In this document: piece by piece, positions 42,128 through 51,791 of the stretch
Numbering within the stretch: position 1 is the stretch's first letter
How the letters are laid out: each line of letters begins with the position of its first letter
Source: Treponema sp.
Lineage (GTDB): Bacteria > Spirochaetota > Spirochaetia > Treponematales > Treponemataceae
Assembly: GCA_017446265.1 (NCBI GenBank)
Contig: JAFSRD010000020.1
Location: forward strand, 1 to 64,000
Reading direction: 5' to 3'
Length of the DNA stretch: 64,000 nucleotides
Position numbers and translations under genes: made by a program
Notes under the pieces: model-generated
Databases searched by the model: none
Told to the model about the DNA's origin: nothing
Seen by the model: the letters and a program-made list of their open reading frames with translations, nothing else

Positions 42128-45100
42128 TTACTCCTTCATCCTTACACCTGGCTCTACTGCGCGTATATCGTTGTCGTACATGGCTTCGGCTCGTATTGCA
42201 GGAATATAGTACGCGCCTTCGTATACCGCTGTTGCATAGAACGTGTATGTGAACGTTTCGCCGCGCTTCAAGTCAAAGTACGTGTAGATTGCGTTGTCGC
42301 GTATGTCTTGGTGAGTATATGGCATGCGCGGCGAATTGCTCTCGCTTTCGCCTACGCGATCGTTGCTGAATTCCCATGTTGTTGGCACAGGAACAGTGAG
42401 CGCGATGTTTTCTACTGTGCCCGACATGCTGTTTGCAACTGACACTGCAATTCTAAACGAGTCGCCGTTCTTGATTGCACTTGGTCGTATCTGTGCCCCT
42501 GTTGAATCAAAATATGTTACGCGCATAACAAGCCCTGCGTTTTCACGTGATTCTGTTGCAGGAAGCGAAAGCCCCTGCGACACGAGCGTGCCGTACAAAA
42601 CTCTGTCGCCTGTGTTTTGTATGGCAACAACTTGCTCCTCTGTATCTGAAGGCGTAAAGTTTTCAACAGCAACACCTGTGCTCACTGTTCCGTGCTCCGT
42701 TCCGTTTTGGTTGCTCGCGGTGTATGCGCATGTTCCGCCGCGCTGTCCATTGTAGTACGGCAGAAGCGACATGAGCGCCCACGCTGTTTCCTGCGTACTG
42801 CACCATTTTCCTGAAGAAAGCTCATGTGCAATTTGTTTTGCAATTCGCGCAGACACGCTGGCGTTTCCAACGATTGTGCTCGTGTACAGCATAATTCCTG
42901 CATCACGAAGCGGAGAACGGAATGAACCGCCTGTCATTCTGCCGATTGTTGTTATGTTTGTCACTTGATTGAACAACTCTTGCGCTGCGGACGCGCGTCC
43001 TGCTCGCGCATACGCTGCTGCCAAAAGCAACTTCGCGCCGTCACGCATTGTTTCGCCACGCAATCTGTTCATTGAACCTATATCTGCTTGCTGTGCTTCT
43101 GCGAGCACAAACAGTTTGTACGCTTGTATGTCGCTTGTGTCGTAGTCAGTGCGCGTCCAATTTTTTGCTGACTGCGCAATCCACGAAATGAGCGGCTTAC
43201 TGAGTGATTCCGGCACGCTGTACCCCATCTTTTTTGCCGCAAGCAAAAAATGCAGCGCGTAGCACGAACCCCATGCATTCGGATCGTTGCCGCCTTGCCA
43301 ATACGCCATGCCGCCTGTAGCTGTTTGATAATTTGGATAGCGCTCAATCACTGATTTGATGTTTTGCTTTGTATCGTCAATCTGTTGCGGTGTAAGCTTC
43401 ATAAAATCAGCGATATACAGTTGCGGAAACGCGCCGCTCGTAATTTGTTCAATGCAACCGTGTGGATACCTAATCAAGTAATTCAGCCGCGCAGATAAGT
43501 CAATCGACGGGAACGGGGAAAGCTCTGCAAACAATTTTGTCGTCGTTTTGTCTGTAGGCGTTTGCACGCGCGCATTATATGTTTTTCCTGGCTCTACAGC
43601 AAACACATCGCGATACGAAACTTCCATGCCGCGTGCTTGCACTGCAACTGTCGTGCTGCTCTTTGCTGTTGCCCCAGCAGCAGACGCATTTGTAGTGAAC
43701 ACTGCATTGCCTGCGTGTGTTGTGGTTACGCTGAAAATAGCTGTTGCGTTTCCATGTGCGTTCACATTTACCGATTTTGTTTCAGATGCGCTTACAGCTC
43801 CTGCGCCATCAAACTGTACCGACACGCGCTGATTTTTGTCTGTGCCATTGAACACAGTAACAGGCACATCAATCGTTTCGTTTGTGCCGAATGTGCGCGG
43901 CAGTGTTGGAAGCACCATCAAATCAGATTTTACCGGTGTTGATTTCTCTGTCGTGCCGTATGCGCCGCTGTTGCCTGCGACTACCATTGCGCGAACAGCT
44001 CCTATATATTGCGGCATGTCAAACGTAATTTCCTGCTTGCCGTTTGCTTTAAGTTCATATGGACCGAAATAAAACACGACAGGCGTAAAGCGCGCTTCAT
44101 CTTTTTCTGATGAATCAAGAATGTCTTCCGCGCCACCGATTGAAAGCAATGTTTCAAGTTTTCCTGAATACGCGTTCATCACGTAGCCAAAGAGATCCCA
44201 ACTTTCAAGTAGCGATGCTTCTTTTTTGTAAAACTCGTCGCGTAGCTTCGCGGCTTTGAAATTAGTTAACCCGAGCAAACCCTCGTCAACGATGGCAACA
44301 GTAAACGTCATTGGTTTTCCGTCTTGCTCAGAAATTGTTAGCGATGATTTTTTGTTCGGTTCATAGGATGCGGGCATAGTAATCACAGGCGCGAGTTTTG
44401 TTGCAGGGTTGTCGACAAGCAATGGCACAATGCCGTACAAGCGGATTGGCAAACTGTTTGCTGTCTGCATGTGGCTTTGCACAAGCGTTACGTGCACGTA
44501 CACGTTCGGCGCCATTTTGTCGGTGAGCGCAAGTTTGTAAATGGTGGTGCCTTTTTTTGTTTCAAGCCACTCTTGCTTGATGATTTCGCCGCCTTTTTCA
44601 ACGGTAACAAGGGCGCGGGCATCATCGCCTGTGGTGAACGACACGCTTGCCGTTTCACCTACTGTGTAATTTTCTTTATCTGTCGCAAGCGGCATAACAG
44701 ACGCGCTTGTAGAACTTCCGCCTGCACTTCTTCCCGACCAGTCAGGCCAATCAATATAGACGATTTGTGCCGTTGCGTGGCCGCCGTGCGTGTCTTCAAC
44801 AACAACAAGATAACGCCCCCAGTCTGAACGCTTTATGGTAAAGTTGAACGAGCCCTTGCCGCCGCGAATATCCACTGTGCCTTCTGCGACGCTTTTGTGT
44901 GTTTCGGAAGAAACAAATGTTGCATCAGAAAGCGCATCTTTTTCCCACCACCATCTCCAGCCGAGTTTGTAAACCGTGTAACCAAGCGATGCATTGCCTG
45001 CAAGTTTTCCGTCTTCGGTGAGGAGCACAACTTCTGCTGTTTGCGCTTCATCAGTGTAAAGAATTTTTCGCTGCCCTTTACCTTCGGGAAGCCGCAATCC

Positions 45101-47635
45101 CACATAGCGCGAATACGGCGAGTAGTCGAATGTTGTCTGCTGCGTTGAGAACATGCCCGACGGCTCAAATACGCGCGTAATAAACTGCGCGCGCAATTTC
45201 CCAGGAAGTTCACTGTTTGAACGCATGTCAAGATTCACGCGCGCTTTTGACGACGAGTCAAGCTTTCCTTCCCACACTGTCTCGCGCGTGGAATCAACGG
45301 TGCGCAACATATTGTCAAATGTGTACGAACTGTAGCCGTTAAACGTTGTTGTGGACGGAAGCATGCGCATTGCAATGTCCGCTTCGTAATTCGGAGTCGG
45401 TGCGCCGTGAAGCCATTTTCCAGAAAGCGTCAAGTCATTGTTTGCTGCCGTAAGATATGCTTGTTGCATTTCAAGTTGTACGTCAAGGTGATTCGGTATA
45501 ATCGTTTCTACACGCACATTGCGAGTCCACTCGTTGCCGCCAAGTTTTACACGTGCAAGCCACAAGCCTGTCGGTGCATCAGCACTTGTTTTTGTTGTGA
45601 TTGCATAAAATCCGTTCACGCCGTTTGTCAATGTTTGCGTATCTGTAATGCGACCGAGCGGGTCTTGCAACTCAAATGCAACAGGAATGTCTTTTGGCAA
45701 TTTTTTATCGATGTCTTGCAGGACAAACGTAAGATACAAATTGTCGCCTGGCCGCCATACGCCGCGCTCACCATAAATAAAGCCTTTTGCGCCGCTCTGG
45801 ATTTTTTCGCCGCCTGTTTCAAAGTGACTTACTGAAAGCGATGCGCCATCTGAAAGTTTTAAGTACGACGATTGATTGTTTGCGCTTGCCACAAGCACTG
45901 TTGCGTTACGCGCGTCTTTGAACACAACGGTGCCGTTTGCATCTGATTTTGCCTGTGTAATTTCTCTGTTGATTTTTGAGTATGCAACAACGGTTGCATC
46001 TTTGAACGGCATTGCGTTTTTTAAGTTGGTCACAGTGATATGCACATCGCCGCTTTCTGTGCGCTTTGCCATAATGCCAATGTCAGAAACGAGCACGTTC
46101 CTTGTTGCAAAGTGATCGCCGTAGCTCTCCATATAAAATGCAGGATGGCATGGATCGTCGTCAAATTGCCAAAATGTGCGCCTGTCATCCCAGCTCAATT
46201 TATTAAGGTATTCCCATTGAGAATCGTGCGTGTAATCTTTGTCCGCAATATCAGGGGGGGTAGGCAATGCAGAAAAGTCGCGGTGACTTGCGCGGCACGC
46301 GTAGCGAATGTCCTCGCGCGTAAAACCTATTTGAATTTTAAACATGCCCTGCGGATATTTTTTTACAAGATTTGATATGTCTATGCCGCGCGGCACATAC
46401 ACGTTTTGCATTGCATCGTCCCAGTCGAATGCCACGCGTTCTGTGTGCACCGGCTCTCCTACGTAGTCGAGGCGGTAGTCGCCGTCAAGTTCGTTCACTT
46501 GCAAGAACTGGAGCATGTTTGTGTCGTAAATTTCAAACACGCGTAGTGAAAGCCCCGCAAGATTTTTTGTTTCAAGTGCGAGCGTTGTACCCTGTGATGT
46601 TGGCAAAATATTTCCGCTTGTAGAAAAGCGTACATCCGGAATGTCCCACGATGTTGTCAGCGTCACATTACGTGCTTCTTCAAGCACGCTGCCGCTTTCG
46701 CTTTGCAGGCCTGCAAGAATTGCAATATGCGAAATATTTTGCCAGTTTTCATCGTTGTATAATGTGACAATATTTTTATGTACCGAATACGTAATCTGCG
46801 CATCTGCATTTTGATTGCGCTTTGTCATTTCAATAAAGCTTAACACATCTTGCGAAGAATCTACTGCGTCGGAGAAACTTATTTTGACTGCGCGCTCTTG
46901 TGACGTGTCAATGTCTACAACGGAAAACGTGTTTGTACCGGGAATGCGAAACACGCGTTCGCCTGCAAAATGTGCATCATCTTTTGTAGAAAGACCGAGC
47001 TGCTTGCCGCTCCAACTTACCGTGAGCGTGCTTGCTTCGTCTCGCACTTCTGTGCTTGTAATTGTAAAGTCGCGTACGCTAGTTTTTTCGCCAGAATCCC
47101 ATGCAACAGAAAGTTTTTTGGAAAATGAAGAGCCCTTTATTTCTGCGCTCACCATGTTGTTCACGTCAGTTTGCAAAAGCGGAATGTCTGTAGAAAGCGA
47201 GCCGCGAACAGTAAAAGCGCCGCCGCCATTTATTTCAAGCGCATCAAATGCAACGCTGTACGAAGGACCGTCAACAGAAAAGGTATACGTAAAATTTTCA
47301 GCATCGTCGAAAAGTTTTTTGCAGTTTACCGCAAGCTTAATGTTGCTGCCCGCTTTATATGGCTCGCTCGGTGTAAAAATGACAGTGCGTTCATCGCGAA
47401 AATCCCACACGCCTTTTTGCTGTGGCGAAAGCGTAAATGCGTCAAGCGCCTCGTTTTGTGGTGTTTTTGCAAAGCGCAGTACAATGTCAGAAAGTCTGCC
47501 AATTTGAAATGGTGTAATTTCTGCAACAACATTTGGGTCGACAGAATTATTAATTGAGTGATTCGATGAGCATGCGCCAAGCAGCAGCGCGCCCATAACA
47601 AAAAGACACGTAAATAAAAACTTGCTCTTTCTCAT
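42128..47635 (-). CDS. Alpha-2-macroglobulin family lipoprotein
   Basis: 1835 residues, one of the longest bacterial A2Ms. Lipoprotein signal (MRKSKFLFTCLFVMGALLLGACSS, cysteine near 22), macroglobulin beta-domains, 'GYSSYTFDNMLRT' and 'GERGVWRPGDNLYLTFVLQD' (MG3/4 type), 'DMPQYIGAVRAMVVAG' (MG7 type), thioester motif 'HGCIEQ' near residue 1393, then the alpha/alpha toroid with 'TGGMAYW' and 'GGTCAYTASN', and a C-terminal beta domain. It traps proteases in the periplasm, possibly including the secreted protease at 16 kb. In many bacteria the gene is next to penicillin-binding protein 1C; here it is not. A run of seven C in the coding strand occurs at 46254-46260. TATACT ends 6 nt before ATG. 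Confidence 0.92.
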   Translation of the reverse strand: MRKSKFLFTCLFVMGALLLGACSSNHSINNSVDPNVVAEITPFQIGRLSDIVLRFAKTPQNEALDAFTLSPQQKGVWDFRDERTVIFTPSEPYKAGSNIKLAVNCKKLFDDAENFTYTFSVDGPSYSVAFDALEINGGGAFTVRGSLSTDIPLLQTDVNNMVSAEIKGSSFSKKLSVAWDSGEKTSVRDFTITSTEVRDEASTLTVSWSGKQLGLSTKDDAHFAGERVFRIPGTNTFSVVDIDTSQERAVKISFSDAVDSSQDVLSFIEMTKRNQNADAQITYSVHKNIVTLYNDENWQNISHIAILAGLQSESGSVLEEARNVTLTTSWDIPDVRFSTSGNILPTSQGTTLALETKNLAGLSLRVFEIYDTNMLQFLQVNELDGDYRLDYVGEPVHTERVAFDWDDAMQNVYVPRGIDISNLVKKYPQGMFKIQIGFTREDIRYACRASHRDFSALPTPPDIADKDYTHDSQWEYLNKLSWDDRRTFWQFDDDPCHPAFYMESYGDHFATRNVLVSDIGIMAKRTESGDVHITVTNLKNAMPFKDATVVAYSKINREITQAKSDANGTVVFKDARNATVLVASANNQSSYLKLSDGASLSVSHFETGGEKIQSGAKGFIYGERGVWRPGDNLYLTFVLQDIDKKLPKDIPVAFELQDPLGRITDTQTLTNGVNGFYAITTKTSADAPTGLWLARVKLGGNEWTRNVRVETIIPNHLDVQLEMQQAYLTAANNDLTLSGKWLHGAPTPNYEADIAMRMLPSTTTFNGYSSYTFDNMLRTVDSTRETVWEGKLDSSSKARVNLDMRSNSELPGKLRAQFITRVFEPSGMFSTQQTTFDYSPYSRYVGLRLPEGKGQRKILYTDEAQTAEVVLLTEDGKLAGNASLGYTVYKLGWRWWWEKDALSDATFVSSETHKSVAEGTVDIRGGKGSFNFTIKRSDWGRYLVVVEDTHGGHATAQIVYIDWPDWSGRSAGGSSTSASVMPLATDKENYTVGETASVSFTTGDDARALVTVEKGGEIIKQEWLETKKGTTIYKLALTDKMAPNVYVHVTLVQSHMQTANSLPIRLYGIVPLLVDNPATKLAPVITMPASYEPNKKSSLTISEQDGKPMTFTVAIVDEGLLGLTNFKAAKLRDEFYKKEASLLESWDLFGYVMNAYSGKLETLLSIGGAEDILDSSEKDEARFTPVVFYFGPYELKANGKQEITFDMPQYIGAVRAMVVAGNSGAYGTTEKSTPVKSDLMVLPTLPRTFGTNETIDVPVTVFNGTDKNQRVSVQFDGAGAVSASETKSVNVNAHGNATAIFSVTTTHAGNAVFTTNASAAGATAKSSTTVAVQARGMEVSYRDVFAVEPGKTYNARVQTPTDKTTTKLFAELSPFPSIDLSARLNYLIRYPHGCIEQITSGAFPQLYIADFMKLTPQQIDDTKQNIKSVIERYPNYQTATGGMAYWQGGNDPNAWGSCYALHFLLAAKKMGYSVPESLSKPLISWIAQSAKNWTRTDYDTSDIQAYKLFVLAEAQQADIGSMNRLRGETMRDGAKLLLAAAYARAGRASAAQELFNQVTNITTIGRMTGGSFRSPLRDAGIMLYTSTIVGNASVSARIAKQIAHELSSGKWCSTQETAWALMSLLPYYNGQRGGTCAYTASNQNGTEHGTVSTGVAVENFTPSDTEEQVVAIQNTGDRVLYGTLVSQGLSLPATESRENAGLVMRVTYFDSTGAQIRPSAIKNGDSFRIAVSVANSMSGTVENIALTVPVPTTWEFSNDRVGESESNSPRMPYTHQDIRDNAIYTYFDLKRGETFTYTFYATAVYEGAYYIPAIRAEAMYDNDIRAVEPGVRMKE

Positions 47636-47641
47636 GCAACC

Positions 47642-47670
47642 AGTATACTGCCTGACGTTTATTAAGGGAA
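47642..47670 (-). promoter_or_regulatory. Possible A2M promoter, predicted leaderless
   Basis: TATACT (47642-47647) ends 6 nt before the A2M ATG; the -35 region 17 nt further (TTCCCT) is weak. Included because spacing and -10 match the sirtuin and PAP2 promoters. Confidence 0.4.
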
Positions 47671-47744
47671 GAGCAAAAAAACTATATGTACTGAAATCAA
47701 TTTTTAAGCGCTTGCGTTAATGAACACAGCAGACAAATGATGTG

Positions 47745-48767
47745 CTATCTGCTTACTCTGCCAGAAGCGTCACCGTTCATGAGTTTTTCAACTTCTTCAA
47801 TGGCAATGTGATTGAAATCACCTTCAATTGTCTGTTTGAGGCAACTCGCCGCCACTGCAAACTCCACAATTTTTTGCGGCTCAAAGTTCATCACATTGCC
47901 GTAGATAAGGCCTGCGCCAAAACTGTCGCCGCCGCCAACTCTGTCTACGATATGAATGGCGTATTCTTTGCTGTAGTAGAATTTTTTGTTGTCATACAAG
48001 AGCGCAGCCCATTTATTGTCCGATGCACTCAGTGACGTGCGTAGCGTAATTGCTACTTGTGAAAAATTGAACCGATTTGCAAGTTGCTCTGCGACAGCTT
48101 CGTAATCATTTTTGTCGAGTTTGCCGGCAGTTACGTCTGTATGTGCGCCTTTTATGCCGAATACGTTTTCTGCGTCTTCTTCATTTGCAATGCACACGTC
48201 AACATACTGCATCAGTTCTGACATGACATTTCCTGCTTTTTCTGCGCTCCACAATTTTTTGCGGTAGTTCAAGTCGCAGCTTACGGTAAGTTTTTTTGCT
48301 TTTGCCTTCTTGCACGCTTCGAGGCATATTGCAGCAATGTTGTCGCCAAGTGCAGGGGTAATCCCGGTAAAATGAAACCATTTAGCATCGGTAAAAATGT
48401 TGTCCCAGTCAAAGTCGCTTGCTGCAGCTGTTTGCATTGACGAACCAGCTCTGTCGTAGATGACAAATGAACCGCGCTGACTTGCACCATTTTCTGCATA
48501 ATAAATTCCAAGCCGCGCTCCTCCGCGTGCAATGTACTGTGTAGCAACACCAAATTTACGCAGTTCGTTCAACGCGGCATCTCCGATTTGATGGGCAGGC
48601 AGCTTTGTGACAAATGTGCTTTCAATATTGAAATGCGCGAGCGAAACAGCAACGTTTGATTCTGCGCCGCCGTAAGTGACGTTAAATTTTTCTGCCTGAA
48701 CAAACCGCTTATATCTTTCAGGCGAAAGACGCATCATAATTTCGCCGAATGTGACTACTTTTATCAT
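47745..48767 (-). CDS. kdgK: 2-dehydro-3-deoxygluconokinase (PfkB family sugar kinase)
   Basis: 340 residues. 'VTFGEIMMRLSPE' N-terminus, 'YGGAESNVAVSLA' substrate motif, 'SCDLNYRKKLW' and the catalytic 'VDRVGGGDSFGAGLIYG' near residue 280 (catalytic Asp in GGDSFGAG). This is the KDG-kinase branch of PfkB sugar kinases, phosphorylating 2-keto-3-deoxygluconate from uronate breakdown; other sugar-acid substrates are possible. GGAGG precedes ATG. No KDPG aldolase or uronate genes are adjacent, though the TRAP importer at 36 kb could feed such a route. Confidence 0.88.
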   Translation of the reverse strand: MIKVVTFGEIMMRLSPERYKRFVQAEKFNVTYGGAESNVAVSLAHFNIESTFVTKLPAHQIGDAALNELRKFGVATQYIARGGARLGIYYAENGASQRGSFVIYDRAGSSMQTAAASDFDWDNIFTDAKWFHFTGITPALGDNIAAICLEACKKAKAKKLTVSCDLNYRKKLWSAEKAGNVMSELMQYVDVCIANEEDAENVFGIKGAHTDVTAGKLDKNDYEAVAEQLANRFNFSQVAITLRTSLSASDNKWAALLYDNKKFYYSKEYAIHIVDRVGGGDSFGAGLIYGNVMNFEPQKIVEFAVAASCLKQTIEGDFNHIAIEEVEKLMNGDASGRVSR

Positions 48768-48860
48768 AATTCCTCCACAGCTGAAACACTAGACATGTTA
48801 TTGTAACACAATTTCTGAAAAGAGTGGAGCGCGGCAGTTTTGCGCGCAGTTTTGTCAATA

Positions 48861-48890
48861 AACCTGTTCAATAACGAAGTTGCCAAACAG
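48861..48890 (-). repeat. Palindromic intergenic repeat, diverged copy C
   Basis: On the minus strand the sequence around GAACAGGTTTATTGAC matches the right end of copies A and B (GAACAGGTTTAATGAC at A). CTGTT (886-890, minus) pairs with AACAG (864-868), with a short inner AAC/GTT stem. It lies in the 136-bp gap between nudC and kdgK. Confidence 0.55.
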
Positions 48891-48903
48891 AGCTCATACT
48901 GTT

Positions 48904-49656
48904 TTATCCGTACGCTCCTGAAATCAGTCGCCAGCCCATGCTGCCTTGTTTGGGAAACGGCGGCAGCGCGTTGCGTGGAAACCATCGCGCCTCGTATAGT
49001 TCGTCTTCCTGTACGCGTATGGTGCCGCTTTTGTATTCTGCGCGAAAGCCGAGCATGAGCTGGTCGGGAAATGGCCAGCTTTGACTTCCAACGTAACGTA
49101 CATTTTGTATTTCAACGCCCACTTCTTCGTGCACTTCGCGCACAACTGCCTGCTCTGCGCTTTCACCCGCTTCAATAAATCCTGCGATACACGTGTATAT
49201 GTTTTGGTTGCGTTCTTTGTGTCTTGCAAGCAACAATTCGTTGCCGCGCGTTACGAGCACAATGATGCACGGCTCAATGCGCGGGAAATATTGCGTGTTG
49301 CATGACGTGCAGTTGCGTGCAATAAGTTTTTTGTCGTCTTTGAGCAGCGTACCGCACGCAGGGCAGAACAGGTGTGACGTGCGCCAGTTGAGCAAGCTTT
49401 TTGCACGGGCTGCACAAAAAACCTCTGCTTCATCGTGCGCGGCAAAATATTCTCGGATAGTGATGTGTTCACATGTTTTTGGCGGGGCAGTTTGCGTTGC
49501 AAAAGATGCAGCTGCATATGCATAGTGCGTTTCGGTAAAAATATGTGCAAGCGCTCCTAATTGCGCAAGGCTGTTCCATATAGTTTTGGTTGGTAGCGCA
49601 TGTGTTTCTTTTTGTACGAGCATATGCTTGTCTTGAAAGATGTAGTATTTCATCAT
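48904..49656 (-). CDS. nudC: NAD+ diphosphatase NudC
   Basis: 250 residues. Four-cysteine zinc ribbon ('FCPACG' and 'NCTSCN', residues about 98-118), Nudix box 'GFIEAGESAEQAVVREVHEEVG' (written here to show the G-x5-E-x7-REUxEExG pattern) and the NudC-specific 'SQSWPFPDQLMLGF' which gives NAD(H) and NAD-capped RNA specificity. Hydrolyses NAD(H) to NMN(H) and AMP and can decap NAD-RNA. Its ATG directly follows the stop of the LUD gene, so the two are coupled. Interesting beside a nearby NAD-using sirtuin. Confidence 0.94.
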   Translation of the reverse strand: MMKYYIFQDKHMLVQKETHALPTKTIWNSLAQLGALAHIFTETHYAYAAASFATQTAPPKTCEHITIREYFAAHDEAEVFCAARAKSLLNWRTSHLFCPACGTLLKDDKKLIARNCTSCNTQYFPRIEPCIIVLVTRGNELLLARHKERNQNIYTCIAGFIEAGESAEQAVVREVHEEVGVEIQNVRYVGSQSWPFPDQLMLGFRAEYKSGTIRVQEDELYEARWFPRNALPPFPKQGSMGWRLISGAYG

Positions 49657-50289
49657 TTAAAAACCGAGCGTTTCTCCGATGAGCACCACTTTAATTCTGT
49701 TTTCAGGTCGTGAAAGACGCGTACAAACAATATAGGTGCAAATGCTCTGCTGGCTCTTGCAGTCGGCGCATGAGCCAGTTGTGCTGCAGGGCGTTTGCAG
49801 TTCAAATCTATGGGCGTTCACTGGAGCCGCATAATTTCGCGCACGAGAAACAGCTGCGGGCATATCTTTTACAACTTTGTTCATGCCGCACGCTATCACT
49901 ACGCTTTTTGGACCGTACATCATTGCGGCAAGACGATTGCCCGTTCCGTCAATGTTGACAAGTTCCCCGTCTTCGGTGATTGCATTTGTGCTCATCAAAT
50001 ACGTGTCGCACAAAAGCGCATTGCGCATAAGCGTTGTCTTTTCTTCAGGCGACTTTGCTTGTGCGCGGTCAATTACGTTGTTTGTCTTTTTTACGCGCTC
50101 TATGATTCCGAGCGTTTCCATTGTCATTGAGCCGCCCCACGCTACAACATCATCTTTTGGAATAAGCGACATGATTTTTTCCGCCGCTTCATCTTTTGTT
50201 GCGCAGTAATACGCATCAAAATGACGCGCTTTGAGTGCTTTTACGATTTGTACCCCAAGCTTGCTATTTCTTTTTTCTTCCGGTGACAT
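49657..50289 (-). CDS. LUD-domain protein (lactate-utilisation family)
   Basis: 210 residues. 'DVVAWGGSMTMETLGI', 'TNAITEDGELVNIDGTGNRLAAMMYGPKSVVIACGMNKVV' region (shown for its DGT.NR and PG.V...G.NK pattern) are the LUD/DUF162 core, as in LutC-related short proteins. Four cysteines in 'PCSTTGSCADCKSQQSIC' near the C-terminus suggest an Fe-S or zinc site. Substrate unknown; stand-alone members occur widely. GGAGG ribosome site. Co-transcribed with nudC. Confidence 0.85.
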   Translation of the reverse strand: MSPEEKRNSKLGVQIVKALKARHFDAYYCATKDEAAEKIMSLIPKDDVVAWGGSMTMETLGIIERVKKTNNVIDRAQAKSPEEKTTLMRNALLCDTYLMSTNAITEDGELVNIDGTGNRLAAMMYGPKSVVIACGMNKVVKDMPAAVSRARNYAAPVNAHRFELQTPCSTTGSCADCKSQQSICTYIVCTRLSRPENRIKVVLIGETLGF

Positions 50290-50327
50290 TGCCTCTGTTC
50301 CTCCGTAAATTATTAATAGGCATCTTT

Positions 50328-50359
50328 AAAAACCCTAATTTGATTATTTTTAGCGGTTT
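50328..50359 (-). terminator. Terminator downstream of the OmpA-like gene
   Basis: Minus-strand AAACC-G-CTAA pairs with TTAG-GGTTT (9 bp, one bulged base) around an 11-nt loop, followed by TTTAAAG. It begins 2 bp past the stop codon. AT-rich loop; moderate strength. Confidence 0.5.
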
Positions 50360-50360
50360 C

Positions 50361-51779
50361 CTAATCACGCTGTATGAATGTTGTTGTTTTTGGCTGCACG
50401 GTTATGATGACGCGCCTGTTTTGCTTTCTGCCTTCTTCTGTCTCGTTTGATGCAGCTGGTATAGTGCCGCCGTATCCACGATATGACAATATTCCTTGCG
50501 GTATGCCTTGTGCAATAAGCAAGTTCATGATGGTGCGCGTGCGTTCAATCGAAAGATTCATCTGCCCGACAGGTTTTCCAACATCTGCTGTGTGCCCTTC
50601 GACGAGAATAGTGTATTCGTTGTTGGCAACGATTTTTTTTAGGGCATTTGCAATGCGTGCAATGTGGACATGTTCTTCAGGGAGTAGTTCTGCCGAGTCG
50701 GGAATAAATTTAAGATTTTCTACAAAGATGGCAACCCCGTTCGGGCTGTCGCGCACGTCAACATGTGGCATGCCGTTGTTCTTGTCGTCACCGCCTTTTG
50801 CATCATTTTCGCTGTAGTTGGGGAAATCGTCGTAGGTGCTGTCTTTTTCTGCAAGATCCCGTCTCAATGTGTTGTATGCAACGTAATACGCTTCGCCTTT
50901 TTGTGGAACGGAAATACTATGCGCTATTTCAATTTCATCGAGTAGAATAACAACTTTGCCATTGCGCAGAAGCGTACGGTTTTGTGGAACAGTAAGAATT
51001 CTCAACGCATCGTCAATACTTATGACAGGGTCTGTGCGGTTCCTTCCATACACTTTTACTGCGCGTATGTACAGCGGGTCGTATCCTATTCGCGCTGCAT
51101 ATGCGTTTACATCGTCAGTTGCGCCGTACATCACTATTCCAGATTTTCTTGCCGTGTCAAAATCAACCATGTCGCGCTCGTAAACAATGTCCATGTTTTC
51201 GTTCCATATCTGTGGGAAGAAGCATGGCGACACAACGCTTTCAATATATTCGCCTTGTACGGGAAGCTTTCCGCGTGCATCAATGATGATGCCTGAATAA
51301 GCGCGCGAAGAGACTGATTGCATAGGCTCTGACGGTGCATACGGATTGCGCTGCTTTACGAGCAACTTGCTTATTTCGTGCATGTTGATTCTGTTTGCCG
51401 TTACAAGCATCATGGTGCCGTCCTTGAAAACGGCAGGCGTTTTTTTCCCTGAATTGATGACATCTGTAATCTGTTTGAGCGTGAGCGTGTTGTCTGTTAT
51501 TAAATTGCCAAGTTGCCGCGAATTGTCTACGTACAGCGAGAAAAGCGGGTCCTTGATAAGAATAGGCATTTTGAGACGGATTAATTCAGTTGCGGCGTTT
51601 CTTCCTGACGGCAGCGTAATGCCTGCCTTTTCAGTGTCGAGCGTGACGGAGGAAATGAACTGTTGATTTTGCCAATCAATGCTGCTCGTGGCTGTCATAG
51701 TGCCGTGTTGTGCACAGACAGGAGCGAGCGCACAGAGAAAGAAAAACGCGTATACAGTAATTTTTCTATTCATCGTCAT
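50361..51779 (-). CDS. OmpA-family cell-envelope protein
   Basis: 472 residues (or 470 from ATG 51773); signal peptide 'NRKITVYAFFFLCALAPVCA'. The N-terminal 320 residues are unlike an OmpA barrel and contain mixed alpha/beta segments of unknown fold. The C-terminal 120 residues are a peptidoglycan-binding OmpA domain: 'LKFIPDSAELLPEE', 'ILVEGHTADVGKPVGQMNLSIERT' pattern (GHTA..G.....LS..R), 'GYGGTIPAASNETEEGRKQNRRV'. It would hold the outer membrane to peptidoglycan. TATAAT lies just upstream, overlapping the first ATG. First of a minus-strand set that includes the transglycosylase 12 bp away. Confidence 0.85.
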   Translation of the reverse strand: MTMNRKITVYAFFFLCALAPVCAQHGTMTATSSIDWQNQQFISSVTLDTEKAGITLPSGRNAATELIRLKMPILIKDPLFSLYVDNSRQLGNLITDNTLTLKQITDVINSGKKTPAVFKDGTMMLVTANRINMHEISKLLVKQRNPYAPSEPMQSVSSRAYSGIIIDARGKLPVQGEYIESVVSPCFFPQIWNENMDIVYERDMVDFDTARKSGIVMYGATDDVNAYAARIGYDPLYIRAVKVYGRNRTDPVISIDDALRILTVPQNRTLLRNGKVVILLDEIEIAHSISVPQKGEAYYVAYNTLRRDLAEKDSTYDDFPNYSENDAKGGDDKNNGMPHVDVRDSPNGVAIFVENLKFIPDSAELLPEEHVHIARIANALKKIVANNEYTILVEGHTADVGKPVGQMNLSIERTRTIMNLLIAQGIPQGILSYRGYGGTIPAASNETEEGRKQNRRVIITVQPKTTTFIQRD

Positions 51780-51791
51780 TATACTATCGGC

